DNA of 60,000 nt, taken from assembly GCA_030704615.1 (NCBI GenBank), contig CM060731.1, positions 77,172,756 to 77,232,755 of the forward strand, given 5' to 3'. Origin of the DNA: Takakia lepidozioides. Taxonomy: Eukaryota > Streptophyta > Takakiopsida > Takakiales > Takakiaceae. Below, one piece after another: positions 11,120 to 20,771 of this stretch; position 1 is the first letter of the stretch, and the number at the start of each line of letters is the position of its first letter. The position numbers were made by a program, and so were the translations under genes. The notes beneath the pieces were generated by a model. That model was given only the letters and a program-made list of their open reading frames with translations, ran no database searches and was not told the DNA's origin.

Positions 11120-14100
11120 ATGTCACTGTCTGTGCATTCGTATCGTGCATGCTTGCATCTGACCGTGAATCAGTCCATATATTCTTCACCAACGTCAGTC
11201 ACCCACGAAGCAGCGCCCTCACACCGAGATCAACCCAAGATTTATTCCCATGTCCCAAGCGTGCCTTCTGGCAGGCACAGCCATGCCTCCAGGACATTCC
11301 CGAGGTTGAGTTTTCCTTCAGTACAAGAACCTTTTCGTTTACGAAGAGGGAATGGGAGCTCCATCCCGCCTCGCGCGCAATCAGAAGAAAAGGCAATGGA
11401 AGAGAGAGATGCAGAGGCGAACTGGAGAGAGAGGGAAGCTGCGGCGATAGTTACAGCTGCAATTCTAGCGCCAGATTCTCCAGCTGACGCGGCCGAAGCG
11501 GCCATAGCCGCGGCAGATGCAGCAGTAGGTTCGCACCTTCCCTTTCCTTTCCTCAAACAATTCTTACAATCCCATCCAAGCGAGCTGTATTTCGTTAGGC
11601 TGCATTTACTCGTTGCAATCTGCCAAAGCATGTGAGAGTGCGATGGATCGCCGGCTCAGCTGGTTCGCCCCCTTATGCTTGTCCTGAGTTTGCAAAACAA
11701 ATTGTTGTAAGAGTGTCATACCTCTTACCAGTAGATTGTACGTAGATACATTTGAATCCTCTTCCTGTAGAGTCATAGAAAGTGATTCACTCCAAATATG
11801 CACCTCAGATTCCAAAATTCAAGTGCTTGATATCCTCTTCAATGTTCTCTACAAGCCCCCAGAAGCCCACATCCAAACAACTAACAAGCATATGAACTAA
11901 GGGAGGAAAATTGGGAGTGATGCCTTAGTTGTGTGGGGGAAAACTCAAGAAGCACCTGGACAAAGCACCAGATTTTAGGCCTCCAGAAGAGGGTGTGCCA
12001 TCAGTAACCACGTCATCGCAAAGTGCCTTGCTGCCCTGCTGATATGAAGTCCTTCGAGTTTCACAGGAGGGAGAGGAGGGGCGCCCAGTTAGAGAGTCTT
12101 CCATAAGTGAGGAGCTGGAGGCTATATACGCAACCTGTCAAGAGTGGATATGGAAAGGACATTCGATCAATTATGCAGTCCAAGGCAGCGGGCCTCCGGT
12201 ACTCCTTGTCCATGGCTTTGGTGCATCCATTGGTCACTGGCGAAGGTGCTTCCTCCGATTGACCATCCAAGATGCCTAGCTTCAGATTGTAGCACCGTTA
12301 AAGTGGCCCGCAAATAAGATTGTTATTGTGATTCTGCAGCTTGTTTTGAATGTTTTGTACTTCTATGAGCTCGGTTGATTTTTCTTTCCTTTCCTATTTG
12401 CTACTGCAAAAGCTTGTGAGTTCTACACCAATAGCTATCTGCACTTCACAGAATTTGCGGAAACATTGGGTCTAGTGCATTTGGCATTTGAGATGCCCTG
12501 TGGCGTTTCTGACCGCAACTAGATCTTCTGTGCAGAAATATAGGAGTTCTAGCCAAGAGCAACACAGTGTATGCCATCGATCTGCTTGGCTTGGGTGCCT
12601 CCTCCAAGCCTCCTAAATTTGTATACACCATGGAGACATGGGCTGAGGCAAGGTCCACACTCTTTTGCTGCTTTCCTCTTCCCCTTTTTCTATCTGAATC
12701 TGCGAAGTCATCCGCAAACATTAGACCTGGTATGGTGGCATCACCATACCAGGTCACCATTCGCCAGCCTAGGGGATAGGCCATCCAATCTTCAGGAGTT
12801 GATTGATTGTGTGCAGAGGTACTTTGACCTGTGGAGGCTAGAAACCGATGTTAGTAAATGCGTGGGTGGCCTTCAATGATCGTGGTGGGGAGGGCGGGGG
12901 GGAGAGATGATGGGATCTCAAATAGACATGGGGCCGTGATGAGATCCTTCCTTCACATCCTTGGTGTTGAGTTTTGCGACCGGGATGAGCACATACAAAA
13001 ATAAGTTTAAACAGCTAATTGTGAAGCTTTGGGTCTCACTCAGATTTTTCACTGCAGCCGGATTAATACTGAAGGTTAGAGGACCATCCTTTGCAACATT
13101 GTTAGGCCTTCCTTGGAGTACGCATCTGCTGCATGGGATGGCAAAACCATGCTAAAACTTTGGAATCCATTCATCTTTCGGTGCTCAAAGAGCATGTTAG
13201 TGTGCTGTAGAACAGCTAACGTGACTGTTTAGGGCGAGTTTGCCACACCCCCTTGAGCTCTCGAAGTGATGAGTTCAAGGTCAAGATGGCAGGGTCAGTT
13301 GAATCACATGCCTAATACCAGATACCCTAAGATGATTGACTCCATCTCTTGGGAAGCAAGACCGTCCTGTTAAACAAGCTTATTCCTGGCAGAAAAGGGT
13401 AGAGGAGATTTTCAAGTACCTGATTATTAGGCAGGATGAATGACCCTGCTAGATGAAGCGGACTTGGAGGCTGTCTAAGGCCATGTGGGAAGCACAAAGA
13501 ATGTCTGAATTAAACAAAGTTAGGCTTAAAACTTCCTCCTTCCCTTGTTGTGACATGGGTGGGGACCTTTAAGGATGATATGAAGGGCCACCTACCCTTG
13601 GCATTAGGCTGAAATTTGAACTCAGGGCAGGGGGTCTACCTTTGAACAAAGAACAGATGCAGAGAAGAAAGCGAGATTGTCATTGTCTGATGTGCGGGCG
13701 GCCTGAAGACAACATCCATTTTGTGATACAACGTCCATTCTCTTCAGAGAGCAAACCTCTTCAGGACCATCAAGAACATAAGGCTCGAGGATGAGCCTAA
13801 AGCCCTGGCCGTTTTGGGGTCTAAGCAGATTGATGGTTGTGGGAAGGGCTTCCTAGAGAAAATCTGGAAAGCCTGAACTAATTGTTTATATGAAGGAAGT
13901 CCCACTACTGGAGTGAGCCCATCACAGAGTTCGTGTCTGTTCCCTCTTGCATTCCGTCCTTAAGCTCCCGACGAGATGAATTCAAGGTCAGATGGTGGGG
14001 TCAGCTGCAACATATGCCCAACACCAGATATCCTAAATTAATCGACTCTATATCTTGGAAACAGGACCGCCCTGTCAAACAGGCTAAGTCCTGGCAGAAG

Positions 14101-16554
14101 AGAGTAGAAGAGATCCTCAAGGACCTGGACCTGGATCCGCAAGTCTTGACCCTGCTGGATAAATCTGACTTAGAGGCTGTAGTGTCCTCAGCCATGTCTG
14201 TTGCCATGAGATTGTCTGATGAAAATGAAGTTAGGCAGAAAACTTCCCTGAACTTGTTTCCAGTCTGTGACATGGGGGAGGACATCTTGGATGACCTCAA
14301 GGGTCTACCCACTCTCGGCACTAGACTGAAATTTAAACTCAGGGCAGGAAGCCTACCTTTGAACAGCAAACAGAAGCAGAGAGGAAAGGGAGAGTGCAAT
14401 TGCCCGTTGTGTGGGCAATCTGAAGACAGTATTCATTTTCTGATACACTGTCCGGGGTTCTCTCACCAAAGAGACGCTCTCTTCAAATCTATTAAGGGAA
14501 TTGTGCCTGTACCCCTGTTTACCAACTTTGAAAGTCTCGAGGCTGAGCCAAAAGCCCAGGCCCTCCTGAGGCCTAGTTTTTGGGCAAATCACACACAGCA
14601 GATTGATGCCTGTGTGAAGGGATTTCTAGAGGATATCTGGAAAACCCGGATTAATTCTTTATATGGAGGTAAGTCTTACTACCAACGTCAGCCCCTGACA
14701 GAGGTAGGTTCTGTCCCTTTTGTTCCCGCTCAAACTGGGCGCGGGGTCAATGGCCACAAGGCTACGGCAAACTACGTCTTATGAGTACAATCTGTTCCCT
14801 CTTGTTCCGCTCAAACTGGGCGCGGTGTCTATGGCCACAAGGCTATGGAAAACAACATCGAATCAGTACATTCTATCTGAGTCTGCTTTGATATTATGGA
14901 TACCAGAGTGAGTCAAGCATGTTGTTTTCATAGTGTGAATGGTATAATGCATTGTGCACCTTGTCTGAGGATGGAGAGCAGTTAATCCGCTGGCAGTAAT
15001 TGATACTCTCCTCTCTGTCTCTCTCTCGGTATGGAGGTTCTTTCATTCCATTTTCCTTCTGTCTTTCTTCTTGGTGGCTGTAACTATTCTACGGGATTTT
15101 GTTGAGCAGCTGCTCATAGACTTTATCAAAGAGGTGGTGGGTGGACCAACTGTTCTTGTGGGGAACTCAATCGGCAGCCTTGCGTGTGTCATTGCTTCTG
15201 CAGGTTGGAGTAATGACCCCCCTTTCACAAATTTTACTGCATACATGAATCTGGCCATGTAGAATGTGTGGTGGTGGATTTTAACTCTTCATACTTCATT
15301 ATTGGTTTGTTCTCTTACATATGGTTGTAAATGACAAGTCTACTGCCATTCAATTATAATATCAAAAATTTGATGGGTTTATCAAATTGAAACTATGGGG
15401 TATGCGCGGATGGGTCCAGAGGCAGCGCCCTCAGGGCTAGTAAGGGGAACAGTGCTACTTAACTGTGCAGGGGGCATGAACAACAAGGCTGTCACCGATG
15501 ACTGGCGCCTGCAGCTACTTCTACCACTGCTGTGGCTCATTGATTTTCTTTTACAGCAGCCTTCCATTGCTTCTCGACTCTTCAACCGAGTCAAATCAAG
15601 GTAATAAAAGTGCAAGCTTGTCGTTGCTATGTTTCCAACAGATAACCCAGTGATTGGGCTGCTGTTAGCATATTCCAGGTGGGGGGACTTTGTCTTGCCT
15701 AGTGGCTTTTAAAAGAGGAATCCCTGAAGGAATTCGGGGACTTAGTAGTCTGGAGTACCAAAAGGTCTCTTGATGGATATCTACCCAAGAGCAATATAAT
15801 GCATCGGTGGCTTGCCACGTAAAAGTGCTGATGGTGAGCTGTGATGTGCCTCTTCGGCATCCTACTACCTAGTATGACTGAACTTTTATGGTGCTTGATA
15901 GGGATAACCTGAAGACTGTGTTGCAGTCAGTCTACTGCAACAAGGAGGCTGTTGATGATGAGCTTGTTGAGGTAACTCTCTTAGCAGGTAGCACTCAATA
16001 TTTCTGTGGCAATATACAGTCAGATCTCCCTCTGGTTTTTTCTCTGGTTCTTGTTCTGCCCAAACTGTGCGCGGGGTCTATGGCCACAAGGTATGGCAAA
16101 CGTCTTATGAGTAATTCTCTCTGGTTTTTGGGCTCTTCATGGATGTTATAAAGGTCTCTTTGTCTTCCTTCTTTTTCTCGCTTCTTTCATTTCATTTCTC
16201 TTGCAACAAGAACTTCAAAATTTTCTAAACCAAACTCCTTTCTGCCAGGTTATACTGAAACCTGCAGACGATGCAGGTGCATTGGATGCATTTGTGGCTA
16301 TTATAACAGGGCCACCAGGGCCGAAACCGATGACATTGATGCCCTCCATCACTAATCCTGTTCTCGTGCTGTGGGGTGATGATGACCCCTTCACACCCAT
16401 CAATGGCCCAGTTGGAAAGTATTACCAGGCTCTCCCAGCACGTGCTCCAAATGTGGAGCACCATGTGCTCACTGGTGTAGGGCACTGTCCCCATGATGAC
16501 CGGCCCGACCTTGTCCATGCCAAACTCCTACCTTGGCTTTCTAGCCTTCCTTGA
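11120..16554 (+). CDS. Alpha/beta hydrolase, plastid-type
   Basis: Seven phase-consistent exons: 11120-11524, 12067-12245, 12536-12647, 15107-15203, 15420-15600, 15902-15971 and 16249-16554, giving 449 residues. The first ~100 residues are rich in Ser, Thr and Arg and poor in acid, like a chloroplast transit peptide. The fold follows: LLVHGFGASIGHWRRN (oxyanion region), AIDLLGLGASSKP, the nucleophile elbow GNSIGS, WGDDDPF (acid) and GVGHCPHDDRPD (histidine). The full Ser-Asp-His triad is present. The 3' half resembles the plant group that includes Arabidopsis At5g19850, related to chlorophyll dephytylases and pheophytinase; the substrate cannot be read from sequence. Intron 3 begins with GC (12648) and carries a nested LINE insertion; intron 6 carries a LINE tail. 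Coding exons are undamaged, so the gene looks functional. Confidence 0.85.
13950..14784 (+). pseudogene. LINE ORF2 C-terminal fragment (zinc-binding end)
   Basis: An open stretch of nearly 280 codons encodes the region downstream of a LINE reverse transcriptase. It contains a conserved knuckle, CPLCGQSEDSIHFLIHCP (C-x2-C...H...C), near residue 150, typical of plant LINE ORF2 ends. The reverse transcriptase and endonuclease domains are absent, so it cannot move itself. The reading frame runs into the transposon tail. The paralogous segment at about 13,240-13,920 encodes the same protein with several frameshifts, showing that the nested copy is younger. Confidence 0.75.
13950..14790 (+). mobile_element. 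Nested 5'-truncated LINE copy
   Basis: A younger copy of the same LINE family inserted into the 3' tail of the first. TCTGTTCCCTCTTG is duplicated perfectly at 13936-13949 and 14791-14804. The interrupted tail of the older copy resumes directly after the second duplication with TTCCGCTCAAACTGGGCG. The copy retains about 840 bp: the end of the second open reading frame and the tail. Confidence 0.85.
16041..16118 (+). mobile_element. LINE tail-only insertion in hydrolase intron 6
   Basis: The 78 bp match the end of the LINE family (GCGCGGGGTCTATGGCCACA and the CTTATGAGTA end). CTCTGGTTTTT flanks it at 16030-16040 and 16119-16129, a probable 11-bp target duplication. This is an extreme 5' truncation. 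Confidence 0.6.
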
Positions 16555-18182
16555 AAAATCATGGCCAACCTCCAGCTCTCGCATATTCAAGGACATACAT
16601 GTGCCCCAGTATGACCACACTGCGAGCTAATTCAAAGAAAGTGAATGACCAGCAACAAGCCACATCTGCGTGATGCCCATCTTGAATCTGATGCACTTGG
16701 TGGGTCAACAACCCACCTGTAGTTGTGAGAGGTGTGCTACACCCCTGGCTGTACGTCATGTATCCAACAAAGGTCAATAATCTCACATTTCGACAAATTG
16801 CTATCCAGAACTTGCTAGTTTTTACAAATGTCTAGATGCTAAGCAGATGCTAGTGCAGTAACAGGATTTACTTTGAAGACTGCTCTGTGAGGTGTAACAG
16901 GCATGACTAACCTGTTTTAAGGACCACAACTCCACCTTGCTTTTAAGTCCTCTCTCTCCGTAATGTTTCTGAATATGTTTTCTTCTTTCACTTTCTTGTT
17001 TTACTTGAAAGCTGTCTGTACACTTCTAGACATATGGGCATTGCTCCCTTGGTGACTGGCACAGAAAAGCCAATGTTGGGTTAGATAAACCCCTGTAAGA
17101 TTATGTAACGGCAACCCGGATTTCTGCTAGCAGTTGAAGCACTGCATTAACACAAAGGCACAAGAGATTGGTGAAAATCTGTTGCTACTATTCAATGATA
17201 TGTCACACAGTTAGCAGTAGCTTGGATAGATGTTTTGCAAAGAGTAGGAGACATCATATAGTTGTATGGATTGAAAACAACCATTTGACATGCCCTCAAA
17301 TCCCTGGAAGATATTATTATCTTCAAACAGTCTGAAATGTGGAGTTGCTTATTGTGCCACGCAGCTTACTTCATGATTAGAGGATTTGTCCTTATATTGT
17401 GCCTTGCAAATTCAAGCCAAGTGTCAGAGAGCGACTCATCCCTTGATACTGTTGAAGACTGACCAAGAAAGGAGGAATCACAAGAGCGGCGCATCCAGCT
17501 TGCGCTTTGCCATCTCCCTCCCCGATTTCTCGCACATGGAAGGATTTTTCAAGGATTTTTAGGGTTTCAATGTACAGACCACAAAACAAAGAGCACATCT
17601 GGAAATAGTAAAAGGAAGTGGATGGCGAGCAAAGAAGGTTCAAGTACCAAAATAGCAAAAGCAAGAGCGAGGCTTTGTTTTGATAGCACAGAAATGGTGC
17701 CAACAATTGTCGGGCTCATGGATATGAATTCTCAGAGGCTGACTCTTTCTTTCCCTTCGTAGAGAAATTCTGCTAAGAGCCAGGTTCCATGGGCAGCTGC
17801 AAGCGCCCCCCCCCCCCCCCCCATGAAATAGCCCCAGGCTTTACGAGGCGTGAGTGGTCGAAATAGGATATTCCCTAAGGGGCGCCCCCACGGGTTCGGC
17901 CCTTGCCAAGGGCCACAAAAAAACCGTCCCTGCGATGGAGTTTCACTCCGCTAAGTGACACCTTTGTCTTTTCCTGCAGTGGGCCCGCAGCCTTACATAA
18001 TTATGTTGATTTCCATCCAAAGTAAGTCAGATTTTACGAGAGGGGATGATTTTTGACATTTCCATCCAAAACTTATATTAATTGTCAATTATTATCTCAT
18101 GGGCCCACAACAATTGGTGCCAAAGTTTCTAGAGGGGTGAATGGACAGCTCTCCATGGAACCACCCCCTCTTATTTTTAAGG
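16555..18182. other. Intergenic stretch with C17 run
   Basis: This holds the hydrolase 3' flank and unassigned sequence. No exon or transposon protein was recognised. A run of 17 C at 17806-17822 is a mutational and sequencing hotspot. The GC-rich sequence at 17,870-17,910 contains a short palindrome (GGCCCTTGCCAAGGGCC). Confidence 0.5.
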
Positions 18183-18903
18183 TTGCATCGCATGCAATGA
18201 TACGGGCATGGCCTAATTGAAGCATTCGCTTCTTCTACCACTCAGTCTGTATGCCAATTGTGAATGTTAAGTCGCCATCGTAGTACTTGAATGTTGGTGC
18301 CAATTTTTCCTCTTGATAGAAGAAGACTGATTTCAGGTTCTGGTCTTTCCACATGCGGACACTCTCCGCATCGTTGGCATGTTTTTCGAACGTTTGTCAC
18401 GCCCGTTTCTCGGCTAGGTTGCGCACATCCTGCTCCAACAAAAAATCGTCTCGTGTCCATGCATCCCCCAACCTGGTATTGTTCATGACGTGCTCTTTAT
18501 GTTCCATCATGATTTGAGCGACTGACAGGCCTCGACACAGACACTCCATGACCCATGCTTTCAATTCCTCGCTAATGTGTGGTGCATAGGCGTGACGAGT
18601 GTTCTTGAACTTAGCGGACTTCCCATGACAGACGTTATCTTTCGCGTCTGTATGCTCCATATTGTTGTAGTACATGACAACACAAATGTCGGGGGCGAGA
18701 TAGCATTGTTGGACCTTGAAACAACATTGGCAACCATGCTTGTAAGACTCTCCATATTCCGATTTCTTTCTCCTTGGGCCTTTATGAGGGTGAGGTGTTC
18801 CAGCACCTACAAGAGGTCCTCCACGTTTTAGTTTGGGATCCTCCACTATCGCATTGTTGGTGTGCTTGTCATCTGGACCGTAGCACCATTGATACTTGGA
18901 CAT
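18183..18903 (-). pseudogene. MULE transposase, 5' fragment
   Basis: Starts with ATG at 18903 (MSKYQWCYGPDD) and matches the first ~240 residues of the copy 2 transposase at about 85-90% by eye. A tryptophan codon (TGG in copy 2, after NLAEKRA) is TGA here at 18397-18399, and the remainder continues without the catalytic core. Not functional. Confidence 0.8.
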
Positions 18904-19845
18904 AAAAATTACAATAGATATCCATCGACTTCTGAAAGCATGAAATCACAGTACGTGGATACGAAAAATGGCAACAGACATGCAATCAGACTACAAAAGG
19001 ACGATGAGGATGGTGCACACATGATATTGTTTAGAAAACTGTTGGTTCTCGGCTCTTTTAGCATGCCGGGTTGCACTTTAGTATGGACATTCACCCAAAA
19101 CTGAGTGGGGTAGTCCACCAAACTTTGTCGAAGAGGCCGTATAATCTAGCTTCCCGTTTTTAGTATATCATCACCTTCTGCTTCCACGTCCATGCCCTGT
19201 ACAGTACAGAGGACACGCTTCAGAACCTGCAAGAAATGCGTCGTAGTACACTGGACACGATGAACAATGTGCAAGGAGCATCAGTGCGCACGTTCGCGGC
19301 TGCTGGCAAGTGGCATGCTGCAGGGATAAGGTTTGAATGCATGCCCTAAAAATGGAGGGCTCAGATGGCATTTACGAACGGACGGTCCAAATGCGACATC
19401 ATCAGTGGAATGGAGGAAAGCGGACTCATGGGCGGCGGACTGGAGGGCGGACTGGCGGGTGGACTGGTCGGGACTGGCACAACGGACTGGCATGGATGAT
19501 GGGTTTCTCAGAATAGACGATCCAGATCATTCAGCCGGCGCAGACTGGCATACTAACAGACTGGGGCAGCAGACGGGCACAACGGACTGTTGGGTGGACT
19601 TGTGGGGAGGACTGGCGTGCACAGCGGACTGGCCGGCAGACTGGCGGTTTGGCGGACTAAGTGGAACTGGACTCACAGGCAGCGGACCGGCGGGCAGACT
19701 GGGGGCGGGCTGTAGCGGGAGCGGCTGGGCGACCGCGCGCAACGGCGGGCGCGGGTCCGGGTGGGCGGAGCCGGGCGTCCGTGTGCGGGGCCCACCGGTC
19801 AGCTCGCGTGCGCCATAAACGTCCCAATTATTGTAAAATGAGAGA
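18183..19845 (-). mobile_element. Truncated Mutator-like element (copy 1)
   Basis: This is a 5' part of the same MULE family as copy 2, in opposite orientation and head-to-head with it. It holds the terminal inverted repeat (about 19341-19845, expanded to ~505 bp by extra copies of the GGACTGG motif), the 5' leader, and the transposase start up to the first catalytic region. Similarity stops abruptly near 18,183 inside the sequence for CDAT. The other terminus is missing. Its outer end abuts the target duplication of copy 2. Confidence 0.75.
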
Positions 19846-19854
19846 CATTATAAT
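19846..19854. repeat. Left 9-bp target-site duplication of complete MULE
   Basis: CATTATAAT directly precedes the element end GCCTCTCATTTTAAG and is repeated exactly at 32235-32243. Nine base pairs is the normal MULE duplication. With the next G it forms the palindrome CATTATAATG. Confidence 0.85.
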
Positions 19855-20189
19855 GCCTCTCATTTTAAGATAATAGGGTCTTCAATGGGCACGTGCGATG
19901 TGGCCGGTGGGCCCCGCGCACGGATGCCCAGCTCCCCAGCACCCCGCCCGCCCGCCCGCCCCCCCCGCTTGCCGTTGCGCGCGTCCGCCCAGCCGCGGCG
20001 CGCTGCAGCAACCGCGCCCGGCCCCCTGTCCACCGCGCGCGGCCAGTCCCCCCCCATGAGTCCGCTGCCCTCCAGTCTGCCAGTCCGCCAGTCTGCCCGC
20101 TAGTCCCCTGCCATCCCAGTCCGCTGACGGCGCAGGATCGCCACCATCCATTCCTATAACCCATCCGAGCCCTCCATTTTTGGGGCTGC
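19855..20189. repeat. Left terminal inverted repeat of MULE
   Basis: About 335 bp, matching the reverse complement of 31897-32234. The outer 40 bp are AT-rich, then GC-rich sequence (GGCCGGTGGGCCCCGCGCAC), then repeated CCAGTCY/CAGTCYGC motifs, ending near CCATTTTTGGGGCTGC. Confidence 0.85.
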
Positions 20190-20771
20190 AATTCAAACCT
20201 GCATCCCTGCCGCCTACCACTTGCCAGCAGCCGCGAACGTGCGCACTGTTCTCTTGGTACGTTGTCGATCGTGTCATGTACTGCGGCGCGTTTCTTGCAT
20301 GTTCAAAAGCGTGTCATTTGTACTGTATAGGGCAATGGACGTGGAAGCAAAACCCGATGATATACTGATAACGGAAAACCCCTTTATACGGCCTCTTTGA
20401 CAATGTTTGCAAATAGCAAAACCAGGACCCTTCCAGGAAGGATCTCCATTGGAAGAGTGAGACGCAATATGGGTTTATGGGTGTGCGAGTGAATGTTGAA
20501 AAGGCCTGCATACCTTGGGATAGAGTTGGTGACTTCGTCCTGGGAGAGGAGAGTTTTGAGGACTACCCCACTTAGTTTTGGGTGAATGTCCATTCTAAAG
20601 TGGAACCCGGCTCGCGAAAAGCACCCAGAGCCAACACATTAATGTCCAGTATTATGTGTGCACCATCCTCAGTCCTTTTGACGTTTCATTGCATGTCTGT
20701 TGCCATTTTTGTTTCACGAGTTCTCTGATTTTATGCTTCCTCAAGTCGTTGGATATCGATTTTAGAATTTT

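Larger units (their letters stand above)
12704..14871 (+). mobile_element. 5'-inverted LINE with nested second LINE, in hydrolase intron 3
   Basis: Target duplications TCTATCTGARTCTGC flank the insertion at 12689-12703 and 14872-14886 (14 of 15 bases equal). The first ~60 bp (12704-12764) are inverted: they encode GLMFADDFA of the reverse transcriptase on the minus strand. From about 12765 the plus strand continues the same protein with PSNLQELIDCVQRYF. The two parts adjoin in LINE coordinates, the classic product of twin priming. The body is full of frameshifts to about 13,935 and resumes with its 3' tail at 14805-14871 after the nested copy. Confidence 0.85.

Noticed and set aside
17806-17822. 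C17 run as a functional element
   Set aside because: A homopolymer alone supports no function and its length may be a sequencing artefact.
18242-18460. 72-codon minus-strand frame
   Set aside because: Out-of-register shadow of the truncated transposase.
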